A stretch of 64,000 nucleotides of DNA, taken from Streptomyces sp. 7-21. Its GTDB lineage: Bacteria; Actinomycetota; Actinomycetes; Streptomycetales; Streptomycetaceae. The notes beneath the pieces were generated by a model. That model saw only the letters and a list, made by a program, of their open reading frames with translations. It had not been told where the DNA came from and made no database searches. The stretch lies in assembly GCF_016741785.1 (NCBI RefSeq), contig NZ_JAERRL010000003.1:248001-312000 (forward strand), given 5' to 3'. Positions 17,023-25,843 of this stretch are shown in pieces (the stretch's first letter is position 1; the number at the start of each line of letters is the position of its first letter). The position numbers and the translations under genes are program-made.

Positions 17023-18663
17023 ATGAGTGACCAGGGCGCGCCGACGCCGGGCGGCTACGCGGGCCGATCCGTCGGCGGAGGGCGCTACCAGCTGCGCGAC
17101 CTGCTCGGCAAGGGCGGCATGGCCTCGGTGCACCTGGCCTGGGACACGGTGCTCGAGCGGCAGGTCGCGATCAAGACCATGCACGCCGACCTGGGGCGCG
17201 AGGACGCGTTCCGCGAGCGTTTCAAGCGTGAGGCCCAGTCCGTCGCCAAGCTCACCCACACCAACATCGTCTCCGTCTTCGACACCGGCGAGGACGTGAT
17301 CGACGGCGTCCCCGTGCCGTACATCGTCATGGAGTACGTCGAGGGCCGCCCGCTGCGCGCCGTCCTGGAGGAGGACGTCAAGCGCTTCGGGGCGATGACC
17401 GCGGAGCGGGCGCTGTCGGTGACCGACGACGTGCTGGCGGCGCTGGAGATCAGCCACGAGATGGGGCTGGTCCACCGCGACATCAAGCCGGGCAACGTGA
17501 TGATCACCCGCCGCGGCGTGGTCAAGGTCATGGACTTCGGCATCGCGCGCGCCATGCAGTCCGGCGTGACGTCCATGACGCAGACGGGCATGGTCGTCGG
17601 CACGCCGCAGTACCTCTCCCCCGAGCAGGCACTGGGCCGGGGCGTGGACGCCCGCTCCGACCTGTACTCGGTCGGCGTGATGCTCTTCGAGCTGCTCACC
17701 GGCCGGCTGCCGTTCGACTCGGACTCGCCGCTGGCGATCGCCTACGCGCACGTGCAGGAGGAGCCGCCGCTGCCCTCCTCGATCAACACGGCCGTGCCGC
17801 CCGCCGTGGACGCCCTGGTGATGCGCGCCATGCGCAAGAACCCCAACGAACGGTTCTCCAGCGCCGAGGAGTTCCGCGCCGAGTGCCAGCGCGTCACGGG
17901 CACGCTCACGGGCGCGACGCCGCGCATCGTGCCGGGCGCACACGAGGCGCGCGACAGCGGCGCGGCCGTCGCGCAGGCGGTGTTCCCGCAGTTCGGCGCG
18001 CCCGCCCCGCCGACGCCCGCGTCGCCCTACGGCCCGGCCACGCCCGCGCCGGGCGGCAGCGCCTACGGCTACCCCGGCGGCACCACCGGCCCGGTCACCC
18101 CGCCGTACCACCTCACCACCCAGCCCCCGGCGCCACCGGCGGCGGAGGGCAAGCGGTCCACCACGCTCATGGTCGCCCTCGCCTCCGTCATCGCCATCGC
18201 CGTGGTGGCGGCCGTCGCGATCGTCGTGGTCGTCAACAGCGGCGGCGGGAACGGCGGGGAAAACACGGAGGCCGACGGCGAGAACAGCAGCACCGTCGAG
18301 CCCGGCAACGGCGAGAACACCGAGGAGGAGCAGCAGCGCGAGCGCCGCTTCCGGGAGGGCGACCCGAGCAAGACGATCGACCCTGAGGAGTGCACGGAGG
18401 CCGGCGAGTACTGGGACCAGGAGGAGGAGCCGGGCGCGCTGATGATGCCCGACTTCTACGACGTCCACATCGACTCGGCCAAGGAGTGCATCCGCGCCGC
18501 CGGCTGGGTCCTGGACGAGGACCTCAACTACCGCGACGAGGTGCTCAAGGGCCGGGACATGGTCGTCGACCAGTCACCCGCGGCGGGCGACCCGTACAAC
18601 CCGGAGGAGGACGGCCCGATCGAGCTGACGGTCTCCACCGGGCAGGAGGCCGTGCGCGGCTAG
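17023..18663 (+). CDS. Membrane Ser/Thr protein kinase with single PASTA-like domain
   Basis: The 546-aa protein has a Hanks-type kinase domain (LLGKGGMASVHLAWD, HRDIKPGNVMI, DFGIARAM, GTPQYLSPEQALGRG). A Pro/Ala/Gly/Tyr-rich linker is followed by one membrane helix (TLMVALASVIAIAVVAAVAIVVVV) and an extracellular segment with an acidic stretch. It ends in one PASTA-like module (MMPDFYDVHIDSAKECIRAAGW ... VVDQSPAAGDPYNPEEDGPIELTVS). PASTA modules bind muropeptides or beta-lactams, so it may sense cell wall. It is divergent from the other kinase (223-bp shared upstream region) and convergent with the mycothiol-type protein gene, 21 bp away. Confidence 0.93.
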   Translation: MSDQGAPTPGGYAGRSVGGGRYQLRDLLGKGGMASVHLAWDTVLERQVAIKTMHADLGREDAFRERFKREAQSVAKLTHTNIVSVFDTGEDVIDGVPVPYIVMEYVEGRPLRAVLEEDVKRFGAMTAERALSVTDDVLAALEISHEMGLVHRDIKPGNVMITRRGVVKVMDFGIARAMQSGVTSMTQTGMVVGTPQYLSPEQALGRGVDARSDLYSVGVMLFELLTGRLPFDSDSPLAIAYAHVQEEPPLPSSINTAVPPAVDALVMRAMRKNPNERFSSAEEFRAECQRVTGTLTGATPRIVPGAHEARDSGAAVAQAVFPQFGAPAPPTPASPYGPATPAPGGSAYGYPGGTTGPVTPPYHLTTQPPAPPAAEGKRSTTLMVALASVIAIAVVAAVAIVVVVNSGGGNGGENTEADGENSSTVEPGNGENTEEEQQRERRFREGDPSKTIDPEECTEAGEYWDQEEEPGALMMPDFYDVHIDSAKECIRAAGWVLDEDLNYRDEVLKGRDMVVDQSPAAGDPYNPEEDGPIELTVSTGQEAVRG

Positions 18664-18684
18664 CCCGCTCGGCCTCCCGGCCGG

Positions 18685-19509
18685 TCAGAACGTCTTCGGG
18701 AAGCCGCCCAGGATGCGGTCGGCCAGCCCCGGATCCCCCTCGATCTTCAGCTTGTCGGCCACCTTCTTCGGGCGCACCCGGCCGCAGGCGAGGCGCACGA
18801 ACGTCTCCCAGTCGGTGGTGAAGGTCACCACCGGGCCCAGCGACGGGCTGCCGTCGACCCGGCCGTTGCCCTTGTCGTCGACGCGCACGGTCCGCAGGAA
18901 CTCCACCGGGCCGCTGATGTCGAAGACCACGGCCGACTTGCGCGGCGCCGCCGCCGTCTTGGCGACGACGTCCGGCAGCCTGCCCAGCAGCACGTCCCGG
19001 GCGATCTGCGCGGCGGGGCTGTCCAGGTTGCCCGGCTTGCCCAGCGCCCGGCGCAGGTCCTGCTCGTGCACCCACACGTCGAAGGCGCGCAGCTCGAGGA
19101 ACTCCGCCAGCGTCATCGAGCCGTACACCGGGTGCGAGACCGACGCGTCCGGCGCTCGCTTCTCGTTCCGCAGCTGCCGGGAGCGGCGGATGATCGTGTA
19201 CTCCAGCTCGGCCGTCATCTCCGGGCCGGTGTGGTGACGCCTGACGTCCACCTGGACCTCCATGTAACGGCTCTTCTCGTCCGTCACGTGGAACAGGTCC
19301 CGCGGCAGCGTGTGGATCGGCCGCGGATCGCCAAGCGCCTCGCACTCCCCGCCGATCACGTGCGAGACGACGTCACGCACCGACCACCCCGGGCACTCGG
19401 TCGCCCGGTTCCACTCCCCGTCAACCAGCGAGGAGACCAGCTCGGATATCGCCTCGATCGACTGTGTCCAGGCATCGATGGACGGCTGAAGGCTCGGGTG
19501 GACGCTCAC
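18685..19509 (-). CDS. Maleylpyruvate-isomerase/DinB-fold family protein (mycothiol-type)
   Basis: The 274-aa protein has the four-helix DinB/MDMPI fold: TECPGWSVRDVVSHVIGGE near residue 40 and FDVWVHEQDLRRALG near 165. The His, Glu and His spaced as in metal- and mycothiol-binding maleylpyruvate isomerases are present. A C-terminal sterol-carrier-like part follows (VTFTTDWETFVRLACGR). Mycothiol-dependent detoxification or isomerisation is the family-level expectation; the exact substrate is unknown. Starts with GTG after GAGGGG. It ends tail-to-tail with the Ser/Thr kinase gene. Confidence 0.85.
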   Translation of the reverse strand: MSVHPSLQPSIDAWTQSIEAISELVSSLVDGEWNRATECPGWSVRDVVSHVIGGECEALGDPRPIHTLPRDLFHVTDEKSRYMEVQVDVRRHHTGPEMTAELEYTIIRRSRQLRNEKRAPDASVSHPVYGSMTLAEFLELRAFDVWVHEQDLRRALGKPGNLDSPAAQIARDVLLGRLPDVVAKTAAAPRKSAVVFDISGPVEFLRTVRVDDKGNGRVDGSPSLGPVVTFTTDWETFVRLACGRVRPKKVADKLKIEGDPGLADRILGGFPKTF

Positions 19510-19598
19510 GGGACCCCTCTAGCGGTTGAACGCTGGACGCTCGGTTGGGTGTTCACACGTTACGCTGCGCGGGGGCAGCCGGTGAATGCTTTCTGGAG

Positions 19599-19611
19599 CC
19601 TAGATCCTAGG
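19599..19611. repeat. CTAG-containing palindrome
   Basis: CCTAG-ATC-CTAGG is a perfect inverted repeat, with two CTAG tetramers that are rare in this GC-rich background. It lies upstream of the DinB-fold gene and downstream of the aminopeptidase gene, in a 256-bp non-coding gap. Confidence 0.4.
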
Positions 19612-19650
19612 CCGTGATGTAAGGGAGTCCGTGGCCTGCCGGGGACGAGC

Positions 19651-19674
19651 CGCACCGCCGTGCAGTGCGGTGCG
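19651..19674. terminator. Hairpin downstream of the M18 aminopeptidase gene
   Basis: CGCACCGC and GCGGTGCG form an 8-bp stem with an 8-nt loop, ~90 bp beyond the stop of the aminopeptidase gene. Probable terminator for that gene. Confidence 0.45.
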
Positions 19675-19765
19675 ACCCGCCCCCGTGAACCACCAGCATG
19701 CACCGGCGAGTTCACGATCCCGTGACAGCCGCACCCCACGCCCGTCACGGTCCGCTGACGCCGCG

Positions 19766-21049
19766 TCAGGACGTCAGGAAGGCCGTCATGGCGTTGGCGA
19801 GGTGGTGCGGGTCGTCCACCGAGCACAGCTCACGCGCCGAGTGCATCGACAGGATCGCCGCCCCGACGTCCACGGTGGCGATGCCGTGCCGCGCCGCCGT
19901 GATCGGGCCGATCGTCGTGCCGCACGGCACCGCGTTGTTGGAGACGAACGGCTGCCACGGCACGCCCGCACGCTCGCACGCCGCCAGGAACAGGCTCCGG
20001 CCCCTGGCGTCCGTCGCGTAGCGCTGGTTGACGTTCGTCTTCAGCAGCGGCCCGCCGCCCGGCACCGGGTGGTGCCCCGGGTCGTGCCGCTCCGGGTAGT
20101 TCGGGTGCACCGCGTGGCCGGTGTCCGACGACAGGCAGACGGAGCCCGCCAGCGCCCGCGCCCGCTCCTGGAGGCCGCCGCCGCGGGCGTCGACCGACCG
20201 CTCCAGCACCGTGCCCAGCAGCGGGCCCTGCGCGCCGGTGTCGGACAGGCTGCCGATCTCCTCGTGGTCGAACGCCGCCAGCACCGGCACGCAGGCGGGC
20301 GACGGCACGGCCGCGGCGGCGACCAGCGCCGACACCCCGGCGTGCACGGACAGCAGGTTGTCCAGGCGCGGCGCGGCCAGCAGCTCGCGGTCGCGGCCGA
20401 GGAACGCGGGCGCGTCCACGCTGTGGCACATCACGTCCCAGCCGGCGACCTCGCCCGGCCCGACACCGGCCTCGGCAGCCAGGAACTCGACCAGCTCGCC
20501 CTCGCACGGCGTGCCGATGCCCCACACCGGCTGCATGTGCTGCTGCCGGTCCAGCTTCAGGCCGTCGTTGACACCCCGGTCCAGGTGCACCGCGAGCTGC
20601 GGCACCCGCAGCAGCGGCCGGTCGACGCTCACCAGCACGCTGCTGCCGTCACGCAGGGCCAGCCGCCCGGACAGGCCCAGGTCGCGGTCGAGCCAGGTGT
20701 TCAGCAGCGTGCCGCCGTAGATCTCGACGGCGACCTGCTTCCAGCCCGCACGGCCGGTGTCCGGCACCGGCTTGACGCGCAGGTTCGGCGAGTCGGTGTG
20801 CGCGCCGATGATGCGGAACGGCGTCGCGGCGCTGGCGCCCTCCGGCACGTACCAGGCGATGATCGCGCCGCCGCGCACCACGAACCGGCCGCCCGTGCCC
20901 CCGTCCCAGGCGGCGGTCTCCTCAACCTGCCGGAAGCCGGCCTTCTCCAGCCGGGCGGCGGCGGTGGCGGCGGCGTGGTACGGGGAGGGCGAGGACGTGA
21001 GGAACCCCATGAGGTCCTCGGTGTGAGTCCGGTCGAACGGAGCGCGCAT
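19766..21049 (-). CDS. M18 family aminopeptidase
   Basis: The 427-aa cytoplasmic zinc aminopeptidase removes N-terminal residues, acidic ones in the best-known relatives. It carries the M18/M20 zinc framework: FRIIGAHTDSPNLRVKP (first His), APRLDNLLSVHAGV (bridging Asp), AAFDHEEIGSLSDTGAQGP (catalytic Glu pair), SSDTGHAVHPNYPERHD and a terminal MHSARELCSVDDP with the last His. Length is usual for the family. TATCGT ends 6 nt before the ATG (MRAPFDRTH), which fits a leaderless transcript; longer in-frame versions have no support. It lies downstream of the acyl-CoA dehydrogenase gene but behind a strong nested hairpin. Confidence 0.93.
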   Translation of the reverse strand: MRAPFDRTHTEDLMGFLTSSPSPYHAAATAAARLEKAGFRQVEETAAWDGGTGGRFVVRGGAIIAWYVPEGASAATPFRIIGAHTDSPNLRVKPVPDTGRAGWKQVAVEIYGGTLLNTWLDRDLGLSGRLALRDGSSVLVSVDRPLLRVPQLAVHLDRGVNDGLKLDRQQHMQPVWGIGTPCEGELVEFLAAEAGVGPGEVAGWDVMCHSVDAPAFLGRDRELLAAPRLDNLLSVHAGVSALVAAAAVPSPACVPVLAAFDHEEIGSLSDTGAQGPLLGTVLERSVDARGGGLQERARALAGSVCLSSDTGHAVHPNYPERHDPGHHPVPGGGPLLKTNVNQRYATDARGRSLFLAACERAGVPWQPFVSNNAVPCGTTIGPITAARHGIATVDVGAAILSMHSARELCSVDDPHHLANAMTAFLTS

Positions 21050-21212
21050 CCTCCCACGATACGGAAGCCGTCCCTGACCGGCGGCAGCGGTCCCGGGGGA
21101 CCGCCCGGTCCGCCGCCCCCGCTGCCCTGGCGCAGAGCTGGCGCACCCCGGGCCTGCGGCCGCCGCCGCTGCGCTCGAGCGAGCCGTGGGAGGAACCCGC
21201 GCCGCAGGAAAG

Positions 21213-21280
21213 GGCCGGGCCCCGGTCCAGAAGGGGCGGGGCAGGGGGAGCACCTGCCCCGCCGCGACCGGGGCCCGGCC
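21213..21280. terminator. Nested two-tier hairpin downstream of the acyl-CoA dehydrogenase gene
   Basis: An outer perfect 15-bp stem (21213-21227 with 21266-21280) encloses an inner perfect 11-bp stem (21235-21245 with 21253-21263) and 7-nt loop. It begins 23 bp after the stop of the upstream gene on the minus strand and should end its transcript before the aminopeptidase gene. Confidence 0.75.
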
Positions 21281-21302
21281 ACACTCGCGTGGCGCGGCTG
21301 CG

Positions 21303-23132
21303 TCAGAAAGCTTCCTCGGGCAGCTCCATCAGCGACAGGTCCGTGGCCTCGGCCGTCGCCCGCACCGCCGCCAGGTGCGGCAGCACGGTCGCGGCGAAGA
21401 AGCGGGCCGCGGCGATCTTGCCCTCGTAGAACGGGCGGTCGTCGCCGGTCGCCTCCGGCAGCTTGGCGGCGGCCACGGCGGCGCCCCGCAGCAGCAGGTA
21501 GGCGGTGATGACGTCGCCCGAGGCCAGCAGGAACGGCGTGGTGTTCAGGCCCACCTTGTAGAGCGACTTCACGTCCTTCTCGGTGGCCGCGAGGTCCGTC
21601 AGCATCACGCCGACGATCGCCTCCAGGTCGGCCGCGGCCTTCGCCAGCTGCTCGCGCGGCGCCGCCAGCGCGTCGCCGCCCGGCTCCCCGGCGAGGAACT
21701 TCTTGATCTCCTCCGCCAGCGCCGTCAGCGCCTGGCCCTGGTTGCGGACGATCTTGCGGAAGAAGAAGTCCATGCCCTGGATCGCCGTCGTGCCCTCGTA
21801 GAGGGTGTCGATCTTGGCGTCCCGGATGTACTGCTCGATCGGGTAGTCCTGGAGGTAGCCGGAGCCGCCCAGGGTCTGCAGCGAGCTGGCCAGCATCTCG
21901 TAGGAGCGCTCCGAGCCGTAGCCCTTGACCACCGGCAGCAGCAGGTCATTGAGCGCGATCTCCGCGCTGGCGTCCTCCCCGGCCGCCTGCTTGACGGCGA
22001 TGGTGTCCTGGATGCTGGCGGTGTACAGCACCAGGGCGCGCATGCCCTCGGCGTACGCCTTCTGCATCATGAGCGACCGCCGCACGTCCGGGTGGTGCGT
22101 GATCGTCACGCGAGGCGCGGTCTTGTCGGAGAACTGCGTCAGGTCCGGGCCCTGCACCCGCTCCTTGGCGTACTCCAGCGCGTTGAGGTAGCCGGTGGAG
22201 AGGGTGGCGATGGCCTTCGTGCCGACCATCATCCGGGCGAACTCGATGATGCGGAACATCTGGCGGATGCCGTCGTGCTTCTCGCCGAGCAGCCAGCCCT
22301 TGGCAGGCTTGCCGTGGGCGCCGAAGGTCATCTCACAGGTGTTGGAGATCTTCAGGCCCATCTTGTGCTCGACGTTCGTGGCGAACACGCCGTTGCGCTC
22401 GCCGAGCTCGCCGGTCTTCCAGTCGAAGTCGTACTTGGGCACCAGGAACAGCGACAGCCCCTTCGTGCCCGGCCCGTGGCCCTCGGGGCGGGCGAGCACG
22501 AAGTGGATGATGTTCTCGCTCAGGTCGTGCTCACCCGAAGTGATGAAGCGCTTGACGCCCTCGATGTGCCAGGTGCCGTCGGGCTGCTGGACGGCCTTGG
22601 TACGCCCGGCACCGACGTCGGAACCGGCGTCCGGCTCGGTCAGCACCATCGTCGCGGCCCACTGCTTGTCGACCATCAGCTGGGCGATGCGGCGCTGCTC
22701 CTCGGTGCCCTCGTCCCAGACCACCTGGCCGAACGTCGGGCCGGAGCCGTACATCCAGATCGCCGGGTTGGAGCCGAGGACCGCCTCGGCGCAGGCCCAG
22801 ATCAGCGAGCGCGGCGCGGTCGTGCCGCCCAGCTCCTCGCCGATGCCCAGGCGCCACCACTCCGCCTCCATGTACGCGCGGTAGCTCTTCTTGAACGACT
22901 CGGGCAGCGGCGCGGTGTGGGTCTCCGGGTCAAAGACCGGCGGATTGCGGTCGCCGTCGATGTAGGAGGCCGCGAGCTGCTCCTCGGCCAGGCGGCCCAT
23001 CTCGGCGAGGATCGTGCGCGCCGTGTCGGCGTCGGTCTCGGCGAAGGGCCCCGTCCCGTAGACAGACTCCCGGCCCAGGACCTCGAACAGGTTGAACTCG
23101 ATGTCACGGAGGTTCGCCTTGTAGTGGCCCAT
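21303..23132 (-). CDS. Large acyl-CoA dehydrogenase (FadE5-like)
   Basis: The 609-aa flavoenzyme catalyses the first step of beta-oxidation. It starts [18 protein letters not shown], typical of the ~600-residue actinobacterial group, and carries the flavin-binding [18 protein letters not shown], the middle-domain [17 protein letters not shown], the helical C-domain with [21 protein letters not shown], and the following [16 protein letters not shown] where the catalytic Glu is expected. AAGGAG lies 7 nt before the ATG. It is transcribed alone: a strong terminator follows, and a divergent SseB-domain gene lies upstream. Confidence 0.93.
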   Translation of the reverse strand: MGHYKANLRDIEFNLFEVLGRESVYGTGPFAETDADTARTILAEMGRLAEEQLAASYIDGDRNPPVFDPETHTAPLPESFKKSYRAYMEAEWWRLGIGEELGGTTAPRSLIWACAEAVLGSNPAIWMYGSGPTFGQVVWDEGTEEQRRIAQLMVDKQWAATMVLTEPDAGSDVGAGRTKAVQQPDGTWHIEGVKRFITSGEHDLSENIIHFVLARPEGHGPGTKGLSLFLVPKYDFDWKTGELGERNGVFATNVEHKMGLKISNTCEMTFGAHGKPAKGWLLGEKHDGIRQMFRIIEFARMMVGTKAIATLSTGYLNALEYAKERVQGPDLTQFSDKTAPRVTITHHPDVRRSLMMQKAYAEGMRALVLYTASIQDTIAVKQAAGEDASAEIALNDLLLPVVKGYGSERSYEMLASSLQTLGGSGYLQDYPIEQYIRDAKIDTLYEGTTAIQGMDFFFRKIVRNQGQALTALAEEIKKFLAGEPGGDALAAPREQLAKAAADLEAIVGVMLTDLAATEKDVKSLYKVGLNTTPFLLASGDVITAYLLLRGAAVAAAKLPEATGDDRPFYEGKIAAARFFAATVLPHLAAVRATAEATDLSLMELPEEAF

Positions 23133-23260
23133 GCCTCGACTCCTTGCCGTCGCTGCCGTGCTGCGCGTACCAACAGGTAACACCCATCATGCTACCCGCT
23201 AGTAACCAGGCGCAAGAGCGGACGTGGCGCCCGGCGGATCCGCTCAGTACGCTTTCCGCC

Positions 23261-23773
23261 ATGTACGGCTACGACCAGTCCGCGTATGGCGGCCAGCAGC
23301 AGGGCTACGGCGCTCCGTCGCAGCCGCCGGGCCAGGGATACGCCGGGCAGCAGGGTCAGCAGTTGTACCCGGAGCAGACACAGGCGCAGGCCGCTCCGGC
23401 CGCCGCGCCGCCGGCGCCGCCCTCCCTGACGGACGCGCTGCGGGCGTACACCTCGGGCGCCCTGTCCACCGAGGAGTTCCACGACACCTTCCTGTCGTCC
23501 AAGATCTACTGCCCCCGCGGCGAGACGCCCGGCTTCCTGGCGCTGCACACCACCCAGCAGCCGGTGATCCCGCTCTTCACGTCGCTCAAGGAGCTGCGCC
23601 GCTACGCGGGCAAGGAATCCCGCTACTTCACCGTGACCGGCGGCGAGGTGCTCGACCTGCTCCCGACCGGCTACGGCTTCGCCCTCGACATGGAGGGCGA
23701 CCACCGTCTCGTCCTCGACGCGCAGGCCGTGGAAGAGATGGTCGACTACACCATGCGCCGCATGTACGGCTGA
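23261..23773 (+). CDS. SseB-domain protein
   Basis: The 170-aa protein has a Gly/Gln/Tyr-rich N-terminus (MYGYDQSAYGGQQQGYG ...), then an SseB-like domain from ~60 onward (LTDALRAYTSGALSTEEFHDT, then IPLFTSLKELRRYAGKES and VLDLLPTGYGFALDMEG). SseB-fold proteins occur in enhanced serine-sensitivity and secretion-related contexts; the role here is not known. TACGCT ends 7 nt before the ATG, a leaderless pattern. The low-complexity head suggests condensate or interaction behaviour (inference). It is divergent from the acyl-CoA dehydrogenase gene. Confidence 0.85.
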   Translation: MYGYDQSAYGGQQQGYGAPSQPPGQGYAGQQGQQLYPEQTQAQAAPAAAPPAPPSLTDALRAYTSGALSTEEFHDTFLSSKIYCPRGETPGFLALHTTQQPVIPLFTSLKELRRYAGKESRYFTVTGGEVLDLLPTGYGFALDMEGDHRLVLDAQAVEEMVDYTMRRMYG

Positions 23774-23976
23774 GGCGCCACCGCGCTCCCTCCCCTGGGC
23801 TCCCCCTGGCGTGGACACGCAGTGAAGTCCCGGTAACAGAACTCTCCCTCCCCTGTCCACGTCGCCGCCTCTCTGCTTAGAGTGACGGAGCACCCACACG
23901 TTGTCATGCTCCGCGCCCGCGACCAGCTCGGACGACGCCGGGAGGGGAGCCCGGCGGGAGGGAAGCCGCACCGCAC

Positions 23977-25398
23977 ATGTCCGAAGACTGGCGCACCGCC
24001 AACCCCGACGACCTGGACCACCTCGCCGACCTGATGTGGACTCCCGACGACGGTGGTACATACGGGGAGCTGACCGACCTGTTCCGACGAGCGCGCGAAG
24101 CCGACGCGACCGCGGAGATGGCCAGTCTCACCTCGCTCCAGACCTGGCTCCGCGATGCCGCTATCCAGCTGCGGGAGAACGCCTACATCCTCCGCAACGA
24201 CCACGACAAAGACGGCATCGTAGACCGTCCCCTGTATGCAAGCGGCAACCGGCCAAGCTACATCCCGGAGGGAAGCCCATTCCAGGCAGAAGGTCTCCAG
24301 CTAGCGGACTGGCAGGTTGAAGCCAAGACCAAAGCTGAAGAGTTCGTATCAGTCTCAGGAAAGGATGAATTCACCGACGAGGACGTCGCCCTGCTCGCTG
24401 GCTACATGGACGGCAACGCCAGTGATCCTGCCTTCGCGGAAGCCGTCATTGACGACTTGGGTATGGAGGAATTCCTCCGGCTAGCTGAACGCGTCGAGTC
24501 GATGGATGGCTCGGAGCACCTCCTCGCTTCCATGGGGACGGCACTGGCCGCCGCGATGCGCGTCCCCGCCAGACCCGGGACCGTGGCGTACGAAAGGTGG
24601 ACCGAGGAAAATCCAGAAGGTCAGCGCTACCTGGAGCGCCTCGACGCCTTCAATGAAGCCGGTGCGCAGCAGCTCGGTTCGGACGACTCCCTCGGATACG
24701 ACATCGCCTTTGATTTGCTGGGGCGGTCCCGCATCTCCATCGACCAAGAATTCTTCGACCAGACTCTCTCCTATCTCAACGCCCCCTACCGCACCGCCGA
24801 CGACGATGCCCCCTGGCCGGAGAATATGGCCGACGAACTCATGATCGCCGCAAGTCTGAGCAGTCCCGACGTCGTCGACCATCACCTCTTCTCAAGCTAC
24901 GGCGGACGTGGCTCTTCGGGCGGCAAAGATGAGCTGGTTGTGCCTCCAGATACCTGCGAACTTCACCTCGATGCACAACACGTAGCGCCTTTCCTTTCTG
25001 CAGGAGAGGTGCAAGGGAACCTTAGCGTGCGTAACAATGATTACTCATGGAACTGCATGCTGACTGTTCCGGAAAGATCAGATCAAGGAGCAATTGACCT
25101 TTTCAGCTACCTTACTACTGACAAGCCCAACCTTCTGGAGGCGACCAGCGTATGGGATGGCCCTTCTGCTCCCGACAGAGTCAACACAGGAGACGGAGGT
25201 TATGTAGACGAAAACCACTTTCGTGCTTATTCGGAATGTCGGGACCAAGACAGTGATCTCATCTATTTCTCTGTGGAAGTGATAGTACTACTGGGACTGA
25301 GTCACAGTAATGAGAGCAGCAATGAAAGGAGAATGGATATCCAGCGGCTCGGCACTCAATTGCATGACGAGCGAATTAGGCAAACGGGATGCAGTTGA
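23977..25398 (+). CDS. Chimeric DUF6571-like / extracytoplasmic-domain protein
   Basis: This 473-aa frame has two unlike parts. Residues 1-~312 resemble the C-terminal half of Streptomyces DUF6571 proteins (KDEFTDEDVALLAGYMDGN, AVIDDLGMEEFLRLAERV, GYDIAFDLLGRSRISIDQEFFDQ), usually linked to WXG100-type secretion or polymorphic toxin loci. From ~317 (KDELVVPPDTCELHLDAQHV) codon use becomes much AT-richer and the sequence looks like a Cys-containing domain of exported actinomycete proteins, but with no signal peptide or membrane helix before it. The start lies in CCGCACATG at MSEDWRT. I infer fusion by deletion of two neighbouring genes; native bipartite architecture is the alternative. It sits at the edge of a decayed island. 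Confidence 0.6.
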   Translation: MSEDWRTANPDDLDHLADLMWTPDDGGTYGELTDLFRRAREADATAEMASLTSLQTWLRDAAIQLRENAYILRNDHDKDGIVDRPLYASGNRPSYIPEGSPFQAEGLQLADWQVEAKTKAEEFVSVSGKDEFTDEDVALLAGYMDGNASDPAFAEAVIDDLGMEEFLRLAERVESMDGSEHLLASMGTALAAAMRVPARPGTVAYERWTEENPEGQRYLERLDAFNEAGAQQLGSDDSLGYDIAFDLLGRSRISIDQEFFDQTLSYLNAPYRTADDDAPWPENMADELMIAASLSSPDVVDHHLFSSYGGRGSSGGKDELVVPPDTCELHLDAQHVAPFLSAGEVQGNLSVRNNDYSWNCMLTVPERSDQGAIDLFSYLTTDKPNLLEATSVWDGPSAPDRVNTGDGGYVDENHFRAYSECRDQDSDLIYFSVEVIVLLGLSHSNESSNERRMDIQRLGTQLHDERIRQTGCS

Positions 25399-25407
25399 TC
25401 CTAATGA

Positions 25408-25581
25408 CTCGTTTCCGCCATCGGCGAGCCCTACACCCCTAACCGCGCCAACGATGAGCCGCTTTGCGGTATCACCTACCAGCGCGCGACCACAGGCATC
25501 GAGCCGTACCAGCTGACCGCCACCGGAAATTATTTCGGCGCGCCTTTTACTGCATTGTGGGGGCCACTGGTGACTCAGTGA
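25408..25581 (+). pseudogene. Remnant of an exported-protein gene
   Basis: This 57-codon open stretch without a start codon reads VSAIGEPYTPNRANDEPL ... CGITYQRATTGIEPYQLTA and ends GAPFTALWGPLVTQ then stop. The composition and YQLTATGNYF-like beta pattern look like the C-terminus of a Streptomyces exported protein, but there is no start or ribosome binding site. It is in the same frame as the chimeric gene upstream, after stops at 25396-25407. Probable relic. Confidence 0.45.
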
Positions 25582-25750
25582 AAAAGTTCGAAGTAGACGC
25601 TCTTGCCGAAGGGTGCGTCGCCGACAGTTCGGAGCCCCAGCGGGCTGCCAGGTATTGGAGCAGGAACAGTCCTCGGCCCGGTTCGGCGGTGGGTCGGTAG
25701 TTACGGGAAGCGGCGGGAGCGGACGGGGGTCGTTGTCGAAGACCTTCTGC
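25575..25750 (-). pseudogene. Frameshifted remnant of an anti-sigma-type HATPase protein
   Basis: On the minus strand three frames must be joined to read one protein end. These are VFDNDPRPLPPLPVTTDP, then TAEPGRGLFLLQYLAARWGSEL, then PFGKSVYFELFH and a stop at 25575. Together they match the C-terminal G-box and strand of RsbW/SpoIIAB-like ATP-binding regulators (GRGLFLV..LA..WG, K.VWFEL). At least two frameshifts and an upstream in-frame stop make it a pseudogene; no intact N-terminus is visible. Its stop interlocks with the convergent remnant at 25579-25581. Confidence 0.6.
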
Positions 25751-25843
25751 TACCCAGGCGGGAGCCTTCGCGGTCCTCGGTCGCGCCTACAGAGCGACCT
25801 CCTCATCCCACCCCTCGCCGGGGCGAAGCGCTGCTGCGGCGGC

